From NCBI GenBank assembly GCA_910586515.1, contig CAJUGL010000009.1, positions 4,911 to 68,910 of the forward strand: DNA of 64,000 nucleotides, read 5' to 3'. Of the stretch, positions 35,464-44,081 are shown in pieces. Each line of letters begins with the position of its first letter. The stretch's first letter is position 1. Below the pieces are notes generated by a model. That model was not told the origin of the DNA. It saw nothing but the letters and a program-made list of their open reading frames with translations, and searched no databases. This DNA is from an uncultured Acetatifactor sp. (GTDB lineage: Bacteria; Bacillota; Clostridia; Lachnospirales; Lachnospiraceae). Made by a program: the position numbers and the translations under genes.

Positions 35464-35538
35464 GCAAGTAGGGATAAAGTCTCCCCTGCTTGATGCGCAG
35501 CCCGTGCAGTAAGCAGGGGAGAAGACTCTTCCCCTGCT
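35464..35538. repeat. Two adjacent GC-rich hairpins downstream of galE
   Basis: GCAAGTAGGG...CTCCCCTGCTTG (35464-35491) and AGCAGGGGAGAAG...CTTCCCCTGCT (35512-35538) can each fold. The flanks CGGCGCACGGGCCGC and CCCCTGCTCGATT recur in diverged form at 55638-55689. One of the hairpins may end the galE transcript, but no T-tract is evident. Confidence 0.6.
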
Positions 35539-35555
35539 CGATTCATCCCCTGTAC

Positions 35556-36572
35556 TTAGGCGTCATATCCGTTTGGATTGTTCTTCTGCCACCGCCAGGA
35601 ATCCTCACACATCTCCCTGATGCCGTACTGCGCCTCCCAGCCCAGTTCTTTTTTGGCCAGACCCGCGTCGGCATAACAGGCCGCAATATCTCCTGACCGC
35701 CTGGGTTTGATCTCATAAGGAACCTTCATCCCTGTGGCCTCCTCGAAATTCCTGACCATATCCAGCACGCTGTACCCCACGCCTGTACCCAGATTGTAAA
35801 TCTTCAGTCCCGCCTTCTCCTGAATCTTCTTCAGAGCCTTCACATGTCCCATGGCCAGATCCACTACATGAATGTAATCCCGAACTCCTGTTCCGTCAGG
35901 CGTATCGTAATCATTTCCGAAAACCCCCAGCACGGGAAGCTTGCCTACAGCCACCTGTGTGATATACGGCATTAAATTATTCGGTATGCCGTTAGGATTT
36001 TCTCCCATGGTTCCGCTCTTGTGCGCGCCGATGGGATTGAAATAGCGCAGCAATATCACATTCCACTCCCTGTCCGCCTTCTGGATATCGGAAAGTATCT
36101 GTTCCAGCATGGACTTTGTCCAGCCGTACGGATTGGTGCACTCTCCCTTGGGACAATCCTCCGTGATGGGAATCACTGCGGGATTGCCGTATACCGTGGC
36201 GCTGGAGGAGAAAATGATATTCTTTACCCCATGCCTGCGCATGACATCCACCAGAGTCAGCGTACCTGCAATATTGTTCTCATAGTACTCCCATGGCTTC
36301 TGCACGGACTCTCCCACCGCCTTCAGGCCGGCAAAATGAATCACCGCGTCTACTTTCTCCTTTGAGAAGATTTCTTCCAGCGCATCACGGTCCAGAATAT
36401 CCGCCTTGTAGAAAGGCACTTTCTTTCCGGTAATCGCCTCCACCCGCTCCAGGGATTTCTCGCTGGAATTGCTCAGATTGTCAATTACTGCCACATCGTA
36501 GCCTGCCTGCTGCAGCTCCACCACTGTATGGCTGCCGATAAACCCGGCCCCGCCCGTCACCAAAATCTTCAT
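35556..36572 (-). CDS. galE: UDP-glucose 4-epimerase
   Basis: 338 residues with ATG 36572. An extended SDR: NAD-binding GGAGFIGSHTVVELQQAGYD, a Ser/Thr in IIFSSSATVYGNP and the catalytic YGWTK (YxxxK), then RYFNPIGAHKSGTMGENPNG and DGTGVRDYIHVVDLAMGHV. It interconverts UDP-glucose and UDP-galactose, giving sugar for galactose use and for surface glycans. Neighbouring GT39- and YfhO-like genes suggest the second role here. Confidence 0.96.
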   Translation of the reverse strand: MKILVTGGAGFIGSHTVVELQQAGYDVAVIDNLSNSSEKSLERVEAITGKKVPFYKADILDRDALEEIFSKEKVDAVIHFAGLKAVGESVQKPWEYYENNIAGTLTLVDVMRRHGVKNIIFSSSATVYGNPAVIPITEDCPKGECTNPYGWTKSMLEQILSDIQKADREWNVILLRYFNPIGAHKSGTMGENPNGIPNNLMPYITQVAVGKLPVLGVFGNDYDTPDGTGVRDYIHVVDLAMGHVKALKKIQEKAGLKIYNLGTGVGYSVLDMVRNFEEATGMKVPYEIKPRRSGDIAACYADAGLAKKELGWEAQYGIREMCEDSWRWQKNNPNGYDA

Positions 36573-36706
36573 CGTTCCCTCTTTTCCGTACGGCCCCCGG
36601 CTCTGCCCCGCCGTACTTACTGCTGGTCTTTTTTACAAAATAAGTATACCCCAAACATGCCTTTTTCTCAATACTCATATGTTGAAAAAAACTGTCGGAA
36701 TGTTAT

Positions 36707-36769
36707 ACTGCAGACCGCCAGGATTTACAGTGATGCCTTCGGGAAAATACCTGGCGGGCGGTCTGCAGT
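36707..36769. repeat. Long imperfect inverted repeat
   Basis: ACTGCAGACCGCCAGG pairs with CCTGGCGGGCGGTCTGCAGT across a 27-base loop, giving about 16 base pairs with a short bulge. It is located between galE and the plus-strand membrane gene. Confidence 0.75.
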
Positions 36770-36811
36770 CGGGTTGCACTGCAAATTCAATTGGTGTGCA
36801 GTATAAATAAG

Positions 36812-36870
36812 GTAACAGTTCAGACAGCCCCTCTCGCGAAGTCAGAATTGCGCTCTGTCTGAACTGTTAC
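36812..36870. repeat. Palindrome with perfect 16-bp arms
   Basis: GTAACAGTTCAGACAG at 36812 is exactly inverted as CTGTCTGAACTGTTAC at 36855-36870. The arms recur at 25191-25220, and a single arm-like stretch (AACCGTTCAGACAG) is at 54294. Confidence 0.85.
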
Positions 36871-36937
36871 TAAATAAGAATTCTCCTTGCAAACGAACGC
36901 CTTTTCTGCTATCGTAGATACAGCAAAAAGAAAGACG

Positions 36938-36966
36938 CCGCACGGGACAGATGCGGCACTATAATA
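36938..36966. repeat. 29-bp direct repeat, copy 1, upstream of a GT39-like gene
   Basis: CCGCACGGGACAGATGCGGC followed by ACTATAATA. It includes a small CCGCA/TGCGG hairpin and a TATAAT-like box. The copy at 37082 matches at 26 of 29 positions. Confidence 0.75.
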
Positions 36967-37081
36967 AATCCGGCTATAAATGCCGACAGCTAACTTTAGA
37001 CAGCATCTGCTCCCCAAGGCACCCCAGAGGATTTACGGACGCATCCCTTCCGCGGGCGAAAATTCTCTGCCAATCCGGGGG

Positions 37082-37110
37082 CCGTACGGGGCAGATGCGG
37101 AACTATAATA
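37082..37110. repeat. 29-bp direct repeat, copy 2
   Basis: CCGTACGGGGCAGATGCGGA followed by ACTATAATA, directly ahead of the AGGAGG ribosome binding site of the gene at 37123. Confidence 0.75.
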
Positions 37111-37122
37111 GGAGGTATAATG

Positions 37123-38796
37123 ATGGATCTGAATGAAATATTATTCTGGGGAGCGGCTATCCTGACCATAATAACCATATACAAAATGTATTTATCCACA
37201 AAGCTGGCGGCTATCTGCCCCAGAGAATTTGCCGTTCCGGAAAACGTCTACAGAACGGCATTTGTCCTCATCGCTTTGGCGGCCGTGCTGATACGGGTCT
37301 ACCAATTCGGCCGGATTCCGGGCGGATTCAATCAGGACGGCGCCATGGCTGCCGTAGATGCCAAAGCGCTGGCGGATTACGGCACGGACCGTTTCGGCAT
37401 GCGCCTTCCCGTGCACCTTACCGCCTGGGGCTACGGACAGATGAGCGCCCTGCTGTCCTATTTGATGACCCCCTTTATCCGACTTGCCGGGCTGTCTCCT
37501 CTCACGGCCCGGCTGCCCCAGCTGCTCGTCAGTCTCGGGGGCCTGTACTGTCTGTATCTGTTTGTCAGGAACGCCTTCGGAAAAAACGAGGCGCTGACGG
37601 CATTCTTCTTCGGCGCAGTGAATCCCTGGCATATCCTGCAGAGCAGATGGGCTCTGGACTGCAATCTGTACCCGCACTTTTTCATGATGGGCGTATACTT
37701 TCTCCATCGCTCGCTTTACGGGAAATGGCGCCGCCTCCGGCTGTGCATCTCCATGGTGATGTTTGGGCTGTGCATGTATTGCTACGGTGTCTCCCTGTAC
37801 ACACTGCCGGTATTTCTGCTGGCGGCCTGCGTATATCTGCTCGCATCAGGAAAACTGCCTGCCTCCAGGGCCGCCATGGCCTTTTTTGTCTATCTGTCTG
37901 TGGCATGGCCGTTTATCGCCGTCATGGCGATCAATTACTTCCGTTGGGAGACAGTGGAAACCTCTCTTTTTACGCTGCCCTTTTTTCCCGACAGCGTGCG
38001 CTCCAACGATATTATCTTTTTTTCCGATCATATCTGGAGCCAGCTGGCCGACAACTTCCGTTCCCTGCTGAATACCACTCTGCTGCAGAAAAAAGATCTG
38101 CCCTGGAACGACGTTGAAGGATTCGGCACCATGTACCTGTTCTCCATTCCGTTTGCCCTGACAGGCCTGGCCTGCCTGCTGGGAAAACAACGCAGAAAAA
38201 CCGGCAGCAAGCTCGTTCTGTTTTTCCTTGCCGCCGGCATCTGGTGTGGTCTGGCCACCAGAAACGTAAATATTAACCGTATAAATATTATCTATTACCC
38301 CATCATTATTCTGGCCGGCATCGGTATTTACCAGGTGTTTTGCTGGATTTCCCTTCCCCGTTTGGGATGGGGTCTGTTTGCGGTCTATTCCCTGGCCTTC
38401 GTGCTGTTCGCGCATACCTACTTCACGGACTATGCGGAATATATCAACAGCTGCTTTTTCAAAGATTTCAGCGATGCCGTGGCCTCTCTGAAAAACAGCG
38501 ACGCCCGGAAACTTTACATTACACCGGACTGCAGGCACGAAGGACCGTCGCCCGCCAGCGAAATCCTCACTCTGTTCTGGCACGAGATCGATGCCCTGTA
38601 CTACCAGGGCCAAACGGTACCCCCTGACGAACTGCCCTACGCCGAAAAATACACCTACCAGCTGATGAGCGATATCATCATTGACCCCTCCGAGGATGCC
38701 GCGTACGTGATTACCGCCGACGATCTGGCATACTTTGACAGCAGCCTCTACGAATTCACGCAGTACGGCACCTATTATACCGTCACCGCGAAATAG
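37123..38796 (+). CDS. GT39-like membrane glycosyltransferase (copy 2)
   Basis: 557 residues if started at the second ATG (37123), with AGGAGG upstream; ATG 37120 is equally possible. About 11 transmembrane segments. The first large loop carries PGGFNQDGAMAAVDAKALAD, then GTDRFGMRLPVHLTAWGYGQ and NPWHILQSRWALDCNLYPHF, nearly the same order as copy 1 at 28467. The Asp of the GT-C motif is kept while the following Glu is Gly. It overlaps the convergent YfhO-like gene by 14 bases. A role in lipid-linked sugar transfer to surface polymers is likely. Confidence 0.78.
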   Translation: MDLNEILFWGAAILTIITIYKMYLSTKLAAICPREFAVPENVYRTAFVLIALAAVLIRVYQFGRIPGGFNQDGAMAAVDAKALADYGTDRFGMRLPVHLTAWGYGQMSALLSYLMTPFIRLAGLSPLTARLPQLLVSLGGLYCLYLFVRNAFGKNEALTAFFFGAVNPWHILQSRWALDCNLYPHFFMMGVYFLHRSLYGKWRRLRLCISMVMFGLCMYCYGVSLYTLPVFLLAACVYLLASGKLPASRAAMAFFVYLSVAWPFIAVMAINYFRWETVETSLFTLPFFPDSVRSNDIIFFSDHIWSQLADNFRSLLNTTLLQKKDLPWNDVEGFGTMYLFSIPFALTGLACLLGKQRRKTGSKLVLFFLAAGIWCGLATRNVNINRINIIYYPIIILAGIGIYQVFCWISLPRLGWGLFAVYSLAFVLFAHTYFTDYAEYINSCFFKDFSDAVASLKNSDARKLYITPDCRHEGPSPASEILTLFWHEIDALYYQGQTVPPDELPYAEKYTYQLMSDIIIDPSEDAAYVITADDLAYFDSSLYEFTQYGTYYTVTAK

Positions 38797-41245
38797 CGCC
38801 GGACCGACGCCCTTTCCATGAGCGCCTCCCGAAATATATCCCGGAGACGGCAACCGCCGGCACAAACAGGCACAGCCCCGGATAAAATCCGGGGGAAACA
38901 TAGACAAAGCGCAGTTCATGCTCTCCCGCCGGGACATCCACCGCCAGAAATGTTCCGGCAAATCGCTCCGTCTCCGCGATTCTGCCGTCCACCCAAACCT
39001 GCCAGCCATTGTCATAGGGAACGGAAGTCATCACTTTCTGCCCCTCTGCAACGGAAACTTTCCCTTTGATTTTTCCGCCGCTGTGCTCCGTAATCTCCAT
39101 ACCGCCTTCCTGCAGCTCCCGCAGCACCGGTTCCAATACCGACATGTCCAGTTCCGCAATCACCGCGCCGTTTATGCCCACATCTCCCCAGGCGCGATTT
39201 ACCCTTATCGTCACCTGCTCTCCCGGCTCATAACTTCCGATATACAGGGAACAGGTGGTCTCTGTAGAAAAATAATTGCCGTACCAGACATCATTCACAT
39301 AGACATCCGCCCATCCGTAGCCCCAGGAATCCAGGTAAAGATACAGGGGATTCCCGGTCAGCGCATTTGCGGTATAAATCCAGCCCGTCTCGTCCTCCCT
39401 TTTTTCCCACGTCAGTTCTCTGAAATATTGTTCATTCTTACCCGCTATGGCGTTTAAGAATATATTCTGATTTATGCAGGGATCTGCGTTTCCCGAAAAC
39501 AGCGGATCCATGTCCCTCACATACGCAGCATACACCATCGGCAGAGCCAGCCTGTTCCCATATACCGCCGCCCCCTTCCCGCCATCCAGAAGCGTATCAT
39601 AATAAGCAGGCTCCCGGCGGTCCGAGATTCTGTATGCCACGGCGAACAGACTGTCCAGCAGAGGATTGGAACCGTATCCGCTGTTCCAGATATGGGACTG
39701 GGCCATACCCAGGGACCTGGTCAGATTATTCACCGCCGTATTATATGTGGACGAATAATGAGTCATGCCGTTAATCCCCAGCAGCATGGCATCATTTTTG
39801 GAATATTCATAGGTAATATTGACGCGGTAGAGCCCCCCGTCCCTCTCCTTCACCCAATCCGTCAGCGGTTTGGTTTTCTCTATAAATCCATCGTACTCTG
39901 CCGCCTCCGCATAGGGAAACTGGCTGTTCAGTCCGTCAAGAATGGCCTGTCCGTTGGATCCCAGATCCAGCAGGTTTATCACTGACACGCCTCCCAAAAA
40001 CAGATACGCCGCCCACACCCTCCGGCGCTTTTCCCCTATCCTCTTCCCTGCCCAGCCTGTACACAGAGCACAGCAGGCCCGAAAGGCCATATAAATCAAC
40101 ACAAAACTAAACAGAAAGCCGTATCGGTAGGGAAACCATATAGGAGGACGAAAACCATGCCATGCCAGATTAATCCCCTTATAATAAAAGCTTGCCCCCA
40201 AAATCACCAAAAGCAGCAGCGCCCCTGCTTTCTCCCTCAGCGTAATACTCATGCAGTAAAAAAATACCACCGCCAGAACCAGCACCGTCACACCGCAGTA
40301 CACTGACGGCAGACCGGAATCCGTGACACTGTCATAGGCTCCGTTTCTGAACTTGCCGAAAAACTCTGCCAGTGAAAAATTGGCTTCGAAACTCAACGTG
40401 TAACCGCTTCCTCCGGAAAGCTTCCCCTGCAGCAGATCCCTGACCGCAGGCAGTAGCAGCGGCGCAGATAGCCCCAGCGACAGACATGTACAGACGAAAA
40501 ATCGTACTATGCACTTTCCGGCCGCCTTTAAAGAGCGCCCTGCAGAACCGCATACCAGACGATACAGAAAATACAGCCCTGTAAAAATTCCCACCATGTA
40601 GCCGATGTAGTAATTGCTGACAAACACTGCGGCCAGGGCCAAAGTATAGTTTAACCCCAGCTCTCCCTCCGTCAGTTTCTCCACGCCCAGCAGCACAAGC
40701 GGCAGCAGAATCACCCCGTCCAGCCACATGAGACAGAGAGAATACATCATATTGTATGAGATCAATGCGTAGCAGGCACAGAACAGCCACATGACTGGAA
40801 CAGGAGCGCTTTTCCCCCCGGATGCGCGCTTCCACAGATAATTGCCGTATACGGCAAAGCTCAATCCGCAAAGCCCGATCTTCGCCACGGTCAGCAGCGT
40901 TATCGCCTCATCCATCCGCTCCAGTGGAAACAGACAAGTCAAAAAGGACAATGGGCTGGCCAGATAATAGGCAAACAATCCCAGAAAATTTCCGCCCATA
41001 GACCGGGACCAGCAGTAGAACAAGGAATTATCCCCTGAAAACAGGTTTCTCAGGTAAGCATAAAACTCCAGATATTGATCCTTCATGTCCATGATAAACA
41101 AAGTCCTGGCGCCGAAAGGACAAAATCCTCCCTGCCAGAGTAGAACCAACAGCACCGCAGAAGGGATACCAACAGCCCCCAAATATAAAATGCCGTCTAA
41201 CCTGATACCACCTGCCAAAATTGCTTTCCTTCTTCCTGATTCCAT
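38783..41245 (-). CDS. YfhO-like membrane protein
   Basis: 820 residues from ATG 41245 (GGAGG five bases upstream); the TTG at 41344 gives a basic extension and is less likely. The N-terminal part has about 12 hydrophobic segments (LYLGAVGIPSAVLLVLLW and others) and the motif FIMDMKDQYLEFYAYLRN, typical of the YfhO / GT-C-like family; the C-terminal ~250 residues form a beta-rich extracytoplasmic domain. In Firmicutes, YfhO-type proteins act in decorating lipoteichoic acid or wall polymers. Convergent with the GT39-like copy 2. Confidence 0.85.
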   Translation of the reverse strand: MESGRRKAILAGGIRLDGILYLGAVGIPSAVLLVLLWQGGFCPFGARTLFIMDMKDQYLEFYAYLRNLFSGDNSLFYCWSRSMGGNFLGLFAYYLASPLSFLTCLFPLERMDEAITLLTVAKIGLCGLSFAVYGNYLWKRASGGKSAPVPVMWLFCACYALISYNMMYSLCLMWLDGVILLPLVLLGVEKLTEGELGLNYTLALAAVFVSNYYIGYMVGIFTGLYFLYRLVCGSAGRSLKAAGKCIVRFFVCTCLSLGLSAPLLLPAVRDLLQGKLSGGSGYTLSFEANFSLAEFFGKFRNGAYDSVTDSGLPSVYCGVTVLVLAVVFFYCMSITLREKAGALLLLVILGASFYYKGINLAWHGFRPPIWFPYRYGFLFSFVLIYMAFRACCALCTGWAGKRIGEKRRRVWAAYLFLGGVSVINLLDLGSNGQAILDGLNSQFPYAEAAEYDGFIEKTKPLTDWVKERDGGLYRVNITYEYSKNDAMLLGINGMTHYSSTYNTAVNNLTRSLGMAQSHIWNSGYGSNPLLDSLFAVAYRISDRREPAYYDTLLDGGKGAAVYGNRLALPMVYAAYVRDMDPLFSGNADPCINQNIFLNAIAGKNEQYFRELTWEKREDETGWIYTANALTGNPLYLYLDSWGYGWADVYVNDVWYGNYFSTETTCSLYIGSYEPGEQVTIRVNRAWGDVGINGAVIAELDMSVLEPVLRELQEGGMEITEHSGGKIKGKVSVAEGQKVMTSVPYDNGWQVWVDGRIAETERFAGTFLAVDVPAGEHELRFVYVSPGFYPGLCLFVPAVAVSGIYFGRRSWKGRRSGAISR

Positions 41246-41380
41246 ATATCCTCCACCTTGCTTATGTTCCGGTTGGGCGTCTCGCCCCTTCCGTTCCTCC
41301 ACCCCCTCTGTCCCGACTGCCTGCTTCCTTTTTCTTTTCTTCAAGGCCCGATTCTATCCTGTTTCCCGTCATAGTATTCA

Positions 41381-44053
41381 CTATTCTCCGTCTTCCGCCT
41401 GGGCCTCCAGCACAGCCCGCACAGTCTGCTCCAACACCAACATATCCACGGGCTTGGCCACATGGCCGTTCATTCCCGCCTCCAGGGCGTCCCGAACGTC
41501 CTCTGCGAAGGCATTGGCGGTCATGGCGATGATGGGAATCTTCAGCGCCAGAGGATGGACAGATTCCCGGATGGCCGCCGTTGCGTCATAGCCGTTCAGC
41601 ACCGGCATCTGCACATCCATCAAGATCACCTGATACTGACCGGGAACCGATTTTTCAAAGGCCTCCACTGCCAGCCGTCCGTTCTCGCAGATATCGCAGG
41701 TGGCGCCGGACATGCGGAGAAGCTCCCGTAAAATTTCCGAATTGATCTCATTATCCTCCGCAACCAGAATATGCATTCCGCGAAGGGAACTCTGGTCCGC
41801 TGCCGGTTCCTTTTTCTCCGCAGAGCCGATGTTCTCCCCCAGCAGTGCCTCCACTCTCTGACGGAAACTGGTCAGGAAGAACGGCTTGGACAGAAAACCG
41901 TCCACGCCTGCGGCCCGGGCCTCCTCCTCAACCTCAGGCAAGTCATAGCCGCTCAGCATGATCACGGGCTCATCTCCTGACCCACTCCTGCGGATGAGCC
42001 TTGCAGTCTCCACACCGTCCGGCCCCGGCATCTTCCAATCCAGCAGAATCATCTGATAAGGACATCTCTCCTCCAGGGAACGCTTTATCATGTCCAGAGC
42101 TTCGCCGCCCTCCCTGCAATCGTCTACCGTCACACCCGTACCTTCCATGGCCAGCCGGATATTCTGACAGACCGCTTCCTCATCGTCTACTGCCAGCATC
42201 CTGGTAATGCCATGGTTTTTCCAGAAATCCAGGTCCATGACCTGTTCGCCCGTCTGAAACTCCAGAGACACCGTAAAGACAGAACCCTTCCCTTTCTCGC
42301 TTTCCAGAGAGATTGCTCCCCCCATGAGATCCAGCAGGTTCTTGGTGATGGCCATCCCCAGTCCGGTTCCCTGAATCTTATTGGTAACGCTGTCCTCCTC
42401 TCTGGTGAATGCCTGGAAAATCTTCTGCTGATACTCCTCGCTCATGCCATAGCCGTTATCCTCCACAATGAAACGAAAACCGGCCCGCTGACTGACCGTC
42501 TGGGGAAGCTCCTCCACCGTCAGGGTAACCCTGCCTCCGTCCGGCGTATATTTCACCGCATTGGACAGAAGATTCAGCAGAATCTGATTCAGCCGCAGTT
42601 TATCCATCACCACATACTCATGCTTCAGCGCCTTGCTGTACACCTCAAAAACATGCCCCTTTGCCTTCATCTGGGGACGGATGATGGAGTCTATATTCTC
42701 CGTCAGTTCAACGATACTTTCCTCTGACATGTTCAGGGCAGTCTTGCCTGCCTCTATTTTGCTGATGTCCAAAATATCGTTGATCAGGCCCAGCAGATGC
42801 TGACTGGAAGCAGTAATCTTCTTCGTGTACGCCATCACTCTCTCCGGATTTTCCGCATCTCTGGCAAGCAGGGTGGCAAATCCCACGATAGCGTTCATGG
42901 GAGTGCGGATATCATGGCTCATACTGGAAAGAAATGAACTTTTGGCCCGGTTAGCATCCTCTGCGATCCGAAAGGCATCCTCTGCGGCGGCCTTGGAACG
43001 GGCCAGCATGGCATTTGTGGCTTCCAAACGCAGATTCATCTCCTCCACCCGGCGAAGATTCTCCTGCTCCTGCCTGAACAGCCGTACACTGTTTCGCTGC
43101 TTTCCGATGAACGAAACGTACAGCGCCATCAAAACCAGAAGGACCATCCCCAGAAACATCTGCATTCTGATAACCGCCGAGACCATATCCACTGTGCTGG
43201 AGGCCACAAAATCAGCAGGAATCAAAAAAAGCAAAAGCGTATCGTATTCCCCCAGGGAAGTAAGGCAATAATAATATTCGGTACCGTTCAGGCGGAAATT
43301 CGCGCTGAGGGTGCCCTGTTCGGCAAGGGCCGCCTTTATATCCGAAATTTCCTGACCCTCCATCTCCTCCAGCACCTTGATCACATTGTAGGCCTGGATG
43401 GTATTTCCGTCTGCCATATCGTCATGCATCCTGGTGCCGTTGGACTTCAGGATATAAGTCTCGTTCCTGCTGCCGTAAGCTGCGCTGTCATAGTACCGTA
43501 CAAAAAAAGACACATCTGTCAGAAGGATGACATGGGTGAGGATGACGCCGCTGTTCTGAATCCGTATGGGCATTTGCAGTTTCTGCACGAAGGCCCAATG
43601 GCTGCCCTGGCTGGCAATATTGTCTGAAATGAAGGTATACTGCTCTCCGCCGTCTGAAAGCAGATCAATATCGGTCCAAACCCCGTGCTTCCCGGCCGCG
43701 TCATAACCGTTTCCCTGACTGTCCAGCAGCATCAGCATGGAACTGTAGCTGTCTGCGGCCAGCAGCCGTTCCAATTCCTGTATGGCCGTCACGGTATCCT
43801 CCTCCCCCGAAAACGCCCGGCCCTCCAGCATGTTCACCGCCGCGGTGAGATAATTCCAGTGCGCACCCAAAGCATTGTCCAGATTCTCCCGCACCTGGCC
43901 CGTGAGTTCATTCAGCTGAGTGGTTCGCTCCACAAAGATCTGATGTCTCAGATATCCGGCGAAATAAGAGCCGCCGAACAGCAGAAACAGAAAGAGGCAG
44001 GCGGCAGCTGCCGCCGGTAACAGGAAACTGCTTTTCTTCCTTTTTGATATCAT
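41381..44053 (-). CDS. Hybrid sensor histidine kinase with two receiver domains
   Basis: 890 residues with ATG 44053 behind AAGGAG. Two transmembrane helices (LLPAAAAACLFLFLLFGGSY and MQMFLGMVLLVLMALYVSFI) flank a ~260-residue extracytoplasmic sensor region. A coiled coil leads to HisKA (SSMSHDIRTPMN, phosphoacceptor His), HATPase_c (NLLSNAVKYTPDGG, VEDNGYGMS, GTGLGMAITKN), then receiver 1 (AVDDEEAVCQN, LLDWKMPGPDG) and receiver 2 (VAEDNEINSE, LMDVQMPVLNGYD). There is no HPt domain and no separate response regulator gene nearby. A solute-binding lipoprotein gene lies 28 bases upstream in the same direction. Confidence 0.93.
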   Translation of the reverse strand: MISKRKKSSFLLPAAAAACLFLFLLFGGSYFAGYLRHQIFVERTTQLNELTGQVRENLDNALGAHWNYLTAAVNMLEGRAFSGEEDTVTAIQELERLLAADSYSSMLMLLDSQGNGYDAAGKHGVWTDIDLLSDGGEQYTFISDNIASQGSHWAFVQKLQMPIRIQNSGVILTHVILLTDVSFFVRYYDSAAYGSRNETYILKSNGTRMHDDMADGNTIQAYNVIKVLEEMEGQEISDIKAALAEQGTLSANFRLNGTEYYYCLTSLGEYDTLLLFLIPADFVASSTVDMVSAVIRMQMFLGMVLLVLMALYVSFIGKQRNSVRLFRQEQENLRRVEEMNLRLEATNAMLARSKAAAEDAFRIAEDANRAKSSFLSSMSHDIRTPMNAIVGFATLLARDAENPERVMAYTKKITASSQHLLGLINDILDISKIEAGKTALNMSEESIVELTENIDSIIRPQMKAKGHVFEVYSKALKHEYVVMDKLRLNQILLNLLSNAVKYTPDGGRVTLTVEELPQTVSQRAGFRFIVEDNGYGMSEEYQQKIFQAFTREEDSVTNKIQGTGLGMAITKNLLDLMGGAISLESEKGKGSVFTVSLEFQTGEQVMDLDFWKNHGITRMLAVDDEEAVCQNIRLAMEGTGVTVDDCREGGEALDMIKRSLEERCPYQMILLDWKMPGPDGVETARLIRRSGSGDEPVIMLSGYDLPEVEEEARAAGVDGFLSKPFFLTSFRQRVEALLGENIGSAEKKEPAADQSSLRGMHILVAEDNEINSEILRELLRMSGATCDICENGRLAVEAFEKSVPGQYQVILMDVQMPVLNGYDATAAIRESVHPLALKIPIIAMTANAFAEDVRDALEAGMNGHVAKPVDMLVLEQTVRAVLEAQAEDGE

Positions 44054-44081
44054 ACCGTTAAAGCTCCTTCTTTGTTACGGT

